From the NCBI GenBank assembly GCA_027492465.1, contig JAPUET010000039.1, positions 1-32,377 of the forward strand: a DNA stretch of 32,377 bases, written 5' to 3'. Both the position numbers and the translations under genes were made by a program. The notes below the pieces were generated by a model. It saw only the letters and a program-made list of their open reading frames with translations. It searched no databases and had not been told where the DNA came from. Each line of letters starts with the position of its first letter. The stretch's first letter is position 1. This stretch comes from Candidatus Saccharimonadota bacterium (GTDB lineage: Bacteria; Patescibacteriota; Saccharimonadia; Saccharimonadales; Saccharimonadaceae). Shown piece by piece: positions 1 to 6,013 of this stretch.

Positions 1-306
<306 letters not shown>

Positions 307-555
307 TTTATGTTCTCTTTACCTCTGTTGTTGCTTGCAATAACGCCGGTAAAGAGATAGACTTAACTAGTAATTGGTGTTTACAACGGGGTCCCCGAAA
401 AATGCTTAGCATTTTGTAGGGTACTTCATCACCAATCGTCGATCTTTTTTTCGACATCAATCAAGACCGTGCCCTAGAATCATTCAAGGACATCGAAGAA
501 AGGGATTTGGCCCACCGTGGAGTTTATACGGGACCAAGTGCACAAAATCCCCTTC
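307..555 (+). other. 23S-5S spacer with several hairpins, no tRNA
   Basis: About 250 nt separate 23S from 5S. I see no tRNA. The spacer holds: a hairpin at 314-323/348-357 (TCTCTTTACC with GGTAAAGAGA) with an inner stem GTTGTTG/CAATAAC (327-333/338-344); a small hairpin AAAATGC-TTA-GCATTTT at about 400-416; pairing of ATTGGTG (372-378) with CACCAAT (430-436); and a 14-of-15 bp stem, 494-508 with 545-559, whose right arm runs into the first bases of 5S. These are probably precursor-processing structures. Confidence 0.6.
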
Positions 556-664
556 TTCGGTGCCCATGGCGAAGAGGAAACACCTGTTCTCATTCCGAAC
601 ACAGAAGTTAAGCTCTTCAGCGGCGATTATACTGCCACAAGTGGGAAACTAGCACGGCGCCGAA
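556..664 (+). rRNA. rrf: 5S ribosomal RNA
   Basis: The terminal helix pairs TTCGGTGCC (556-564) with GGCGCCGAA (656-664). Between them is the conserved loop A/B core with CATTCCGAACACAGAAGTTAAGC, followed by the loop E/D region ending in a TGGGA-type segment. The length of about 109 nt is a little short for bacterial 5S but acceptable. It follows 23S in the same direction, so it belongs to the same rRNA operon, and a terminator hairpin follows directly. The ends were chosen from the helix I pairing. Confidence 0.93.
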
Positions 665-666
665 TT

Positions 667-737
667 ATATAGAAGCTCTCCGAATAGGAGGGCTTTTATC
701 TTTTTAAGATAAAAGACGTCCTGGAGAGCTTCTATAT
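667..737 (+). terminator. rRNA operon terminator inside a longer inverted repeat
   Basis: AAGCTCTCC (673-681) pairs with GGAGGGCTT (687-695) around a short GAATA loop and is followed by a T-rich tract (694-705): a standard Rho-independent terminator. The same left arm, extended as ATATAGAAGCTCTCC (667-681), also pairs perfectly with GGAGAGCTTCTATAT (723-737). An inner stem CTTTTATCTT/AAGATAAAAG (693-702/706-715) sits in between. The short and long folds exclude each other. Confidence 0.8.
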
Positions 738-782
738 GACTTGCTGCTTTGATAATTCCACTTCTAGCCATAAGGAGTGCTC

Positions 783-811
783 TTGACAAATTATACTTCT
801 TATGCTAATAT
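783..811 (+). promoter_or_regulatory. Strong sigma70-type promoter
   Basis: A perfect -35 TTGACA (783-788) is followed by a 17-nt spacer and the -10 TAATAT (806-811) with an extended-10 TGC (803-805). It drives the gene starting at 850. The same layout (TTGACA, N17, TGCTAATAT) recurs before the KGG gene and, with small changes, before the Wzz-type gene. Confidence 0.8.
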
Positions 812-849
812 GAGAATATAGTTCAATAAACGAAAAGGATACCTTAACG

Positions 850-1263
850 ATGAGTGAAACACCACAATTCCATCCTGAGATAAAGAGAGCACTAGATACC
901 AGCGGTGATAATATTGGTCGAGTCAAAGACATTGGTCTTGCCGAGGTTGCTGCATACGGTATGCAGGATCACAGACAATTTCAGGAAGAAGAGTTTGGAC
1001 CCGATGGGATTGACGAGGAACGAATAAATCGGAAAGCTGATGACTTTCTAAAGGCTACCATTGCTAAGCGTGCGGTTCAAAGAGGTGCCAAAGGTGACCT
1101 CGATAACCTTGCTATTACGGGTGCGTTCGGTGGACCAAATTTTGGAATTGACACTGAGCGTCTCGTGAAACAAGCATCTCAAGTCGCTGACGATTATGAC
1201 GCATTGCAAGTCCTTGCGTACACCTCTGTAAAAGCGCACGAACACGACACTGACCACCAGTAG
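850..1263 (+). CDS. Small acidic hypothetical protein (137 aa)
   Basis: I do not recognise this gene. It starts with ATG behind an AAGGA Shine-Dalgarno (835-839) and a near-consensus promoter, so it is probably well expressed. The product is acidic and soluble, with no signal peptide or membrane segment. It is predicted helical, with a run QFQEEEFGPDGIDEERI around residues 41-57 and a Gly/Asn-rich stretch GAFGGPNFGI around 91-100. The C-terminus is His/Asp-rich (HEHDTDHQ). The gene stands alone between the rRNA operon and an unassigned stretch. There is no clear terminator after it, only a T-run around 1275-1280. Confidence 0.7.
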   Translation: MSETPQFHPEIKRALDTSGDNIGRVKDIGLAEVAAYGMQDHRQFQEEEFGPDGIDEERINRKADDFLKATIAKRAVQRGAKGDLDNLAITGAFGGPNFGIDTERLVKQASQVADDYDALQVLAYTSVKAHEHDTDHQ

Positions 1264-1283
1264 AATCAATATAGTTTTTTATC

Positions 1284-1404
1284 ATGCCAGAGACCTTAGC
1301 TGCTCATGCAGCGGATGACTGGACTACTTGACTCACCGGATCATGTAGATAAAGAAGCATCTTTTCTCGACCAGATCGTCGCATTGCATCGCCTAGGGGG
1401 TTAG
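1284..1404 (+). pseudogene. Possible frameshifted small ORF
   Basis: Two short reading frames abut. An ATG at 1284 gives MPETLAAHAADDWTT and stops. An ATG at 1315, in another frame, gives MTGLLDSPDHVDKEASFLDQ and nine more residues to TAG at 1402-1404. Joined near DDW they would form one acidic peptide of about 41 residues. Neither start has a good Shine-Dalgarno. It may be a decayed gene, a frameshifted small gene or chance. A small GCTGC-TCAT-GCAGC hairpin lies at 1299-1312, at the junction. Confidence 0.2.
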
Positions 1405-1568
1405 TCGGCCTTTTATAAGCGTGCATAAGGGGTCAGAGTCTAAGCCGGTGCAAGGCGTGGGGGTGAAAAGAATAATTTTTTTATGCAAAATGCTATTGCT
1501 TTTAAGTAGAAATATGGAGTATACTAAGGTTATCAACTTAGTGTGAAACAAAAATGAGGATCCAAAAA
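1405..1568 (+). promoter_or_regulatory. Gene-free stretch with promoter for the peptidase operon
   Basis: Positions 1264-1645 form the longest stretch here without a convincing gene. Apart from the doubtful small ORFs I find no RNA gene; tRNA-like folds were looked for and not found. A candidate promoter has -35 TTGCTT (1496-1501), an 18-nt spacer and -10 TATACT (1520-1525), which would start transcription near 1532, ahead of the 18-residue leader ORF and the M14 peptidase. Confidence 0.5.
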
Positions 1569-1625
1569 ATGAAAATCTCTGTAGAATACATCTTCGACGA
1601 ATCATCTGTCGCCGTTCGATACTAA
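1569..1625 (+). CDS. Possible 18-residue leader peptide
   Basis: ATG at 1569 encodes MKISVEYIFDESSVAVRY and ends at TAA 1623-1625, 20 nt before the peptidase start. It has a good Shine-Dalgarno, GAGG at 1556-1559, about 9 nt upstream, and lies just downstream of the candidate promoter at 1496-1525. An in-frame ATG at 1554 would add five residues but has no ribosome site. It could be a translated leader or a chance ORF; nothing in the peptide suggests a metabolite sensor. Confidence 0.35.
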   Translation: MKISVEYIFDESSVAVRY

Positions 1626-1645
1626 TTAAGTGAGGCCCGTGTCTA

Positions 1646-3544
1646 TTGGCTAACAAGCTCGTACACACAACAAAGCGCTGGGCAAAAGCCCGCGCACCTC
1701 TACTTTGTACTGCAACCGTACTTTTGCTCACGGTTGCTTTATATGTTTTTGTGTTTATCGTACCAAAGAACCTATCGTTTTCTTTTGCATCGGCAAAAAG
1801 CTGTACAACATTCCCGACACTTCTACCAAATGTCCCTCGCAAAGTGACGTCCGGGGATTATGAACTGAGTGTGCAGGGTGGATGGAAGGTAGGAACTGTT
1901 TGGCTGGTAGGAACAAAGCTCTGCGCACAGCCAACAAAAGAACCTACAAGCGGCGGTATGATCGTCGGTTTTGCGCCATTTGGCGGCTGGCTATTTCGGC
2001 AGATGTTACAGATTAATGTTCCGCCCGAGCCAACAGCACGTAGTACGGGGCTTGATCAGCCAATTCCGACCACAAAACCACTCACAGTGCTACTAAGTTC
2101 GCCCGATTACGTATACACCTACACACTGGCAGTTGGCACAAAGACAGCATCATGTAAGCCGGCCGGTAGCGTGGTGGCGGTGGAGTGCGATACTGCAAGC
2201 CTCGAGTTAGAGCAAGGGCATACGTATGCAATGGAGCTACGACGGAGTTTTGGCTCAGAACCCCCAAAGAGTGTGCTGAAAAAGGCGATCAATACCCTTA
2301 CGGCGACGACGATTGCCGATGGCTCGGTGAAGCAGGGCGAGGTAATCTATGGCCGTCCGACAGAATTTACCTTTACGGCGGATAAAAATGTAAAAAAGGC
2401 GAAAGTGGCTATAAAAACGGGTGATACAGCAGTCGAAGTCGCTACCACTACAGAAGAAAACCGTATCATTGCAACTGTACCCAAAGAATTGGATAGAGAT
2501 AAAGACTACACCTTGGTGATAGACGGCGTAGAGGCCGAAGACGGCAGTACACTGGTGGATCCATATACGATTACCTTTCATATGTCTGGTGGACCGAAAG
2601 TTGTGGCCGTTTCCGTTGGGCATTCTGGAGTTTCGCAAAACGCCACTATAACGATTACATTTGATCAGCCGCTCTCGCCGTCGCAAGATATTACACCATT
2701 TGCTTCTTCGAGCGGGGTATCCTCGCGCCTTACAAAGGGTACCAATAGTATTACATTTGCTTTGCAGGGTACACCCCTTTGCGCCGAGTTTACTCTTTCG
2801 GTAAACAAGGGTGTCGAGAGCGGCGCGGGGGTTCCAGCCAGTAATGGCTGGTCGTACGCGTCGCGTATAACGTGTCACACCGTTTCGACGTACGGCTACT
2901 CGGTTAAGGGCAGGGCGCTTCTCGCATATAATTTTGGCACGAGCGGCCCATTAACTATGTACGTAGGCGCGATTCATGGTAACGAGTCGAGTTCGAGCGG
3001 CATTTTGAAGTCATGGATCGATGACCTTGAAGCTAACCCGAGCTTGTACGGTGGTAAGCGTATTGTTGTGGTGCCATCTATCAATCCCGATGGACTTGCC
3101 GCAAATACCCGAACCAATAGCCGAGGCGTTAATTTAAACCGTAATTTCCCGACCGACGGTTGGACAAAAGATATTAATGATACCGATGGGTATCATGCAG
3201 GTGGGGGCGGGTCTGAACCGCTCTCTGAACCCGAGGCAAAGGCATTAGCCGCACTGACGACTAGTCTGCGACCGCGCTTATTGCTGTCATATCACGCAGT
3301 AGGGAGCCTTGTAACGGGGGACCCTGGCGGCTACTCAGCAGGCTATGCGGCAAAATATGCCTCTATGGTAGGGTACCGCGATGCAACTGGTCAAAGTGGC
3401 ACATTTGACTACGATATCTCTGGCGCCTACGAAGATTGGACGTATTCAAAGCAGGGCATACCGAGTATGGTGCTCGAACTTGGAAGTTACACCTACTATG
3501 ACTTCCGGCATCACCAGGCAGCAATGCGTGCCATGCTAAACTAA
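1646..3544 (+). CDS. Membrane-anchored Ig-like / M14-family zinc carboxypeptidase (632 aa)
   Basis: This is a cell-surface zinc peptidase, probably acting on peptides or peptidoglycan stem peptides. The start is TTG 1646, with GAGG (1632-1635) ten nt upstream; an in-frame TGA at 1631 excludes a longer form. After a basic N-terminus comes one membrane segment (about residues 18-40). A region at about 215-410 resembles two bacterial Ig-like (Big_5/SbsA-type) beta domains. The M14 domain at about 420-632 has HxxE zinc ligands H444 and E447 (IHGNES), NPDG at 480-483, NLNRNFP at 496-502, the third zinc ligand H550 (LLSYH) and the catalytic Glu E611 (VLELGS). The catalytic set is complete, so activity is likely; the substrate is unknown. 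Tandem terminators follow. Confidence 0.85.
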   Translation: MANKLVHTTKRWAKARAPLLCTATVLLLTVALYVFVFIVPKNLSFSFASAKSCTTFPTLLPNVPRKVTSGDYELSVQGGWKVGTVWLVGTKLCAQPTKEPTSGGMIVGFAPFGGWLFRQMLQINVPPEPTARSTGLDQPIPTTKPLTVLLSSPDYVYTYTLAVGTKTASCKPAGSVVAVECDTASLELEQGHTYAMELRRSFGSEPPKSVLKKAINTLTATTIADGSVKQGEVIYGRPTEFTFTADKNVKKAKVAIKTGDTAVEVATTTEENRIIATVPKELDRDKDYTLVIDGVEAEDGSTLVDPYTITFHMSGGPKVVAVSVGHSGVSQNATITITFDQPLSPSQDITPFASSSGVSSRLTKGTNSITFALQGTPLCAEFTLSVNKGVESGAGVPASNGWSYASRITCHTVSTYGYSVKGRALLAYNFGTSGPLTMYVGAIHGNESSSSGILKSWIDDLEANPSLYGGKRIVVVPSINPDGLAANTRTNSRGVNLNRNFPTDGWTKDINDTDGYHAGGGGSEPLSEPEAKALAALTTSLRPRLLLSYHAVGSLVTGDPGGYSAGYAAKYASMVGYRDATGQSGTFDYDISGAYEDWTYSKQGIPSMVLELGSYTYYDFRHHQAAMRAMLN

Positions 3545-3559
3545 CTCCTCATAACAAAA

Positions 3560-3623
3560 AACGACCCATCTCGCAGGTGGGTCGTTGATTGTTTGTCGCA
3601 TCTCTCAAGGTGCGACATTTTTT
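3560..3623 (+). terminator. Tandem Rho-independent terminators
   Basis: First hairpin: AACGACCCA (3560-3568) with TGGGTCGTT (3578-3586). Second hairpin: TGTCGCA (3594-3600) with TGCGACA (3611-3617), followed by TTTTTT (3618-3623). They end transcription of the M14 peptidase gene. The first stem is preceded by an A-run and may also work from the other strand. Confidence 0.85.
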
Positions 3624-3731
3624 GTGGTGAACCTTATAATTTCTAAGATTCAAACAGGTGCATATCTATAATATCGCACCAAGAGCATAAGTGCAATACT
3701 TTTTATATCATATAATTTCCAATTGTAACCA

Positions 3732-3760
3732 TTGACATTTTGAATTGTTTGTGCTAATAT
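3732..3760 (+). promoter_or_regulatory. Strong promoter of the KGG stress-protein gene
   Basis: Perfect -35 TTGACA (3732-3737), 17-nt spacer and -10 TAATAT (3755-3760) with extended-10 TGC. It has the same architecture as the promoter at 783-811. Transcription would start near 3767, giving a 5' leader of about 110 nt. The gap 3545-3878 is fully accounted for by two terminators, this promoter and the structured leader. Confidence 0.85.
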
Positions 3761-3793
3761 AGAATCATACACATAGCATATGTGAGGTAAACG

Positions 3794-3838
3794 AGAGGGT
3801 TTCGAACCATTTACAGAGGTAAATAGGCGAAGCCCTTT
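3794..3838 (+). promoter_or_regulatory. Long hairpin in the 5' leader of the KGG gene
   Basis: The arms AGGGTTTCG (3796-3804) and CGAAGCCCT (3828-3836) pair with one G-T, extended outward by two pairs. An inner stem ATTTAC-AGAG-GTAAAT (3809-3824) plus CC/GG completes about 19 bp. TTTTAATATAATTT follows, so the hairpin could act as an attenuator or stabilise the mRNA. No known riboswitch class was recognised. Confidence 0.5.
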
Positions 3839-3878
3839 TAATATAATTTAGCCCTAGGTGGGGCAAGGAGAGCCTAAA

Positions 3879-4076
3879 ATGGCAGGTACTAAAGCTGGCG
3901 GCATGAAAGCTGCACAAAAAAATCTAGCAAAAGATCCAAACTTCTACGCAAAGATTGGTAAAAAAGGTGGACAGAACGGCCGTACTGGTGGTTTTGCTGC
4001 CAACCCTGAGCTTGCACGTATTGCAGGTGCTAAGGGTGGCCGTATCTCACGTCGCACTAAAAAAGCCGACAAATAG
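3879..4076 (+). CDS. KGG-repeat stress-induced small protein (65 aa)
   Basis: This small, very basic, Gly/Lys/Ala-rich protein carries KGG-type repeats (GKKGGQNGRTGGF at about 27-39, GAKGGRISRR at about 50-59). These are the signature of the stress-induced acidophilic repeat / GsiB-like family, which is linked to general and desiccation stress and thought to be hydrophilic and protective. The start is ATG 3879, eight nt after an ideal AAGGAG (3865-3870); a GTG at 3858 lies upstream of that site and is rejected. The strong promoter, long structured leader and perfect terminator suggest a very abundant product. A nucleic-acid-binding role is possible from the charge but not shown. Confidence 0.85.
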   Translation: MAGTKAGGMKAAQKNLAKDPNFYAKIGKKGGQNGRTGGFAANPELARIAGAKGGRISRRTKKADK

Positions 4077-4088
4077 TTAGCTGATCAG

Positions 4089-4127
4089 AATACTAAAATA
4101 CCCCTATAAAAGGGGTATTTTAGTATT
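4089..4127. terminator. Bidirectional terminator between convergent genes
   Basis: A perfect 16-bp stem, AATACTAAAATACCCC (4089-4104) with GGGGTATTTTAGTATT (4112-4127), has A/T-rich outer halves that serve as a U-tract on either strand. It ends the KGG gene from the left and the protease gene from the right. The protease stop codon (4120-4122) lies within the right arm. Confidence 0.85.
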
Positions 4128-4593
4128 TGTAGCGTTTTAGGCCGCAGGTTCTGGCTTCGTTTACGCGCCACGTTGCGCCGCAACTGGCGCACGCATACTT
4201 TAGTTCCGCCGACTGGATGCCGGTTGCGTCGCAAGTTGGGCAAAGCGAGCGACTATGAAGCCAATCGCGGTAGGTATCAAGCGACGACTCTATTAAATCA
4301 TCGCTGATACTGATGCCCAATTCCTTACCAATTATCCGTGCTTCTTCCCATGCATCTCGCTCTATCTTCACTAGCCCAACGTCACTTTTATATCCGCTGT
4401 GGTTCTTAAGCGCGTGGCCAAACTCGTGCAGTAGGTAGCTTTCGGCGCCAGGTATGCTTTTGTTATAGGTAATAGCGCAAGCGGTATGGTCCCAACCAAA
4501 CATCTCACCCTGTATAAGAGTGAGATGTGCTAAGTGTTCATAAGAAGCAGCCTTATTTTTTAGTTTTTTTACTAGCGAGGTAGTCTTTTCCAT
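4120..4593 (-). CDS. HEFGH zinc metallopeptidase with C-terminal zinc ribbon (157 aa)
   Basis: This is a small putative zinc-dependent protease. The catalytic motif HEFGH is at residues 56-60, inside SYLLHEFGHALKNH, with acidic candidates for the third ligand around E78-E84. It is similar in size and layout to ImmA/IrrE-type peptidase domains. The C-terminus has two CxxC pairs (C118, C121, C135, C138), forming a zinc ribbon that could bind nucleic acid or protein. There is no signal peptide, so it is probably cytoplasmic. The reading frame overlaps the 3' end of the ROK kinase gene by 41 nt, and no strong Shine-Dalgarno is seen at ATG 4593, which suggests translational coupling. The substrate is unknown and no antitoxin-like partner is adjacent. 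Confidence 0.75.
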   Translation of the reverse strand: MEKTTSLVKKLKNKAASYEHLAHLTLIQGEMFGWDHTACAITYNKSIPGAESYLLHEFGHALKNHSGYKSDVGLVKIERDAWEEARIIGKELGISISDDLIESSLDTYRDWLHSRSLCPTCDATGIQSAELKYACASCGATWRVNEARTCGLKRYKY

Positions 4594-5380
4594 AATAGTA
4601 ACATCCGTAAATTACTGCTTGTTCGGGGTGCTGTGCTTTGATAATTTTAGGGCAGGGGATGTGCGAGGGTAGGTGCTCTTTTAGTATCGCTTTAAGCATG
4701 TCGCCGTAACGTTCAAAGTAGCTACCGATGCTACCTCCAATAATAATCACATCGGGCTGTGCAATAGGGATAATTGCTAAAAATCCACGCGAGATACGAT
4801 CAGCAATCTGACGCCACGTGCGCTTTGAGGTGATATCTCTCGCAAATTTTTTGTAAACTTTCGCGATTGTTTTGCCTGAAGCAAAGTTTTCCCACGACTG
4901 CACTCTTCCGTCATATTCCACAAGCGCACGTCCTGCCTCGCTAAGCTGTAGTCCGGGGTCAATAGAACCATTAGTGATAAAGCCACTTCCGATGCCGGTG
5001 CTGACAGTAATGTAGAGCGACGATACGGGAATCGGATTGAGCGCGCGAGTTTCGGCGAGGCCGGCAAGATTGGCATCATTTTCTACGAGTAGAGGAGTGC
5101 CGGGTAAAAGATCAGATAGTTCTTTACCAGCATTAAAGTTAGCCCATCCAAGGTTATTGCACCACACGGCCACTCCATCTTTTACAATACCCGGCAAAGC
5201 AAGCACAACCACCTCAACCTCGGCATGTGAGTAGTGAGTGCGCACAGTTTCTTTAAGAAGAGCGACGTATTCTTTTGGGTTTGCAGGGGTAGGAAATTTA
5301 ATCGATGTGCCTATTGTGCCATTTTTGTTAAATGACGAAACAAGCGTTTTTGTCCCACCGGTATCGATTGTTACTATCAT
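4553..5380 (-). CDS. ROK-family sugar kinase-like protein (275 aa)
   Basis: This is a kinase of the hexokinase/Hsp70/actin fold, probably phosphorylating a hexose or amino sugar with ATP. The phosphate-1 motif DTGGTKT is at 6-12, the catalytic-base segment ENDAN at 100-104, the phosphate-2 motif STGIGSG follows it, and the adenosine-type motif IIIGGSIGS is near the C-terminus. The usual ROK zinc motif (CxCGxxGC) is absent; its place is taken by EAGRALVEYDGR. With 275 residues it is slightly shorter than typical ROK kinases. The start is ATG 5380: a TGC-TACTAT -10 (5395-5387, minus strand) lies only 6 nt upstream and no Shine-Dalgarno is present, so the mRNA is probably leaderless. Confidence 0.8.
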   Translation of the reverse strand: MIVTIDTGGTKTLVSSFNKNGTIGTSIKFPTPANPKEYVALLKETVRTHYSHAEVEVVVLALPGIVKDGVAVWCNNLGWANFNAGKELSDLLPGTPLLVENDANLAGLAETRALNPIPVSSLYITVSTGIGSGFITNGSIDPGLQLSEAGRALVEYDGRVQSWENFASGKTIAKVYKKFARDITSKRTWRQIADRISRGFLAIIPIAQPDVIIIGGSIGSYFERYGDMLKAILKEHLPSHIPCPKIIKAQHPEQAVIYGCYYYGKDYLASKKTKK

Positions 5381-5407
5381 GTACTCATAGTAGCATATGG
5401 CCCTTAG

Positions 5408-5436
5408 TTGCGTCTGTGATCTCAATAGGGTATAAT
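5408..5436 (+). promoter_or_regulatory. Promoter of the LPETG protein gene
   Basis: -35 TTGCGT (5408-5413), 17-nt spacer, -10 TATAAT (5431-5436). It lies between divergent genes; the minus-strand -10 for the ROK gene is at 5387-5392. Confidence 0.7.
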
Positions 5437-5463
5437 TACAGAAGTAATTTAGAGGAAGTAAGT

Positions 5464-5871
5464 ATGGCACATCGAAGTGAACAAGGAAATGTACTTGGAT
5501 TCGTGCTGGTGGGGGCATTGCTCGTAGCGCTGCTACTGGGCGGTATTTATGTGGTTCGGCATACAATGTCGGGCAACAGTGGTAGCGAGGTCGTAAATAA
5601 CGATACAAGCAGTCCATCAACAAGTGATGAAAGCGAAAAGTCAGACGACCAGTCGCTTAAAGACGCGCTTAAGCAGCAATCTTCCAGCAATCAGCAAAAT
5701 TCATCGCCATCAACCACTGACTCGCATTCGAATTCGAGTAGTAGCTCGTCGAGTACTCATGCCGATACCTTGCCTGAAACCGGACCAAGTGAAACAACCG
5801 CCGCGATAGTCGGTGCGACACTTCTTGTCGGTGCGGGTGTCTCATATTCACGATCACGCCGCCTCATCTAG
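5464..5871 (+). CDS. LPXTG-type surface protein with N-terminal membrane helix (135 aa)
   Basis: This is a small cell-surface protein. It has an N-terminal hydrophobic helix (about 11-31) after a short polar start, and a long low-complexity Ser/Asn/Gln/Asp spacer (about 36-100) including a Ser-run at 91-97. A C-terminal sorting signal follows: LPETG at 103-107, a hydrophobic stretch (112-127) and the basic tail SRSRR. It would be exported and linked by a sortase to the envelope. No sortase gene lies in the window. The N-terminal helix has no obvious cleavage site, so it could also act as an anchor. The start is ATG 5464 behind GAGGAAG; upstream in-frame codons would overlap the divergent gene and lack a ribosome site. 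Confidence 0.8.
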   Translation: MAHRSEQGNVLGFVLVGALLVALLLGGIYVVRHTMSGNSGSEVVNNDTSSPSTSDESEKSDDQSLKDALKQQSSSNQQNSSPSTTDSHSNSSSSSSSTHADTLPETGPSETTAAIVGATLLVGAGVSYSRSRRLI

Positions 5872-5954
5872 ACTTTATCTGTACTATCAGATATAATAAG
5901 AGTAATCTTTTGTGCACATTATTTTGTTGCGCCCGAGAAATATTAAATTTAATA

Positions 5955-6013
5955 GAGGAGTTTTAGTGACCGTACACTACCCATAGAGGAGTGATGGTTT
6001 CTAATAAACTTAT
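5955..6013 (+). promoter_or_regulatory. rpsA leader with two Shine-Dalgarno sites and mini-ORFs
   Basis: GAGGAG at 5955-5960 precedes a GTG (5966) that opens a six-codon ORF (MTVHYP, stop 5984-5986). A second GAGGAG (5986-5991) overlaps that stop. An ATG at 5994 opens a 12-codon ORF (MVSNKLIWQKPW) that runs out of frame over the rpsA start. The rpsA ATG itself is 22 nt after the second site, too far for normal initiation. Confidence 0.45.

Noticed and set aside
1405-1480. Possible tRNA or small structured RNA in the gap before the peptidase gene
   Set aside because: No cloverleaf, no T-loop GGTTCRA pattern and no acceptor pairing could be found.
1393-1842. 149-residue minus-strand open frame across the gap and the peptidase start
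   Set aside because: It has a low-complexity, Phe/Lys/Ser-biased product and no start signals, and it overlaps a better supported gene.
2255-2878. 207-residue open frame on the minus strand
   Set aside because: It lies wholly inside the peptidase gene, has a composition unlike a real protein and no ribosome site.
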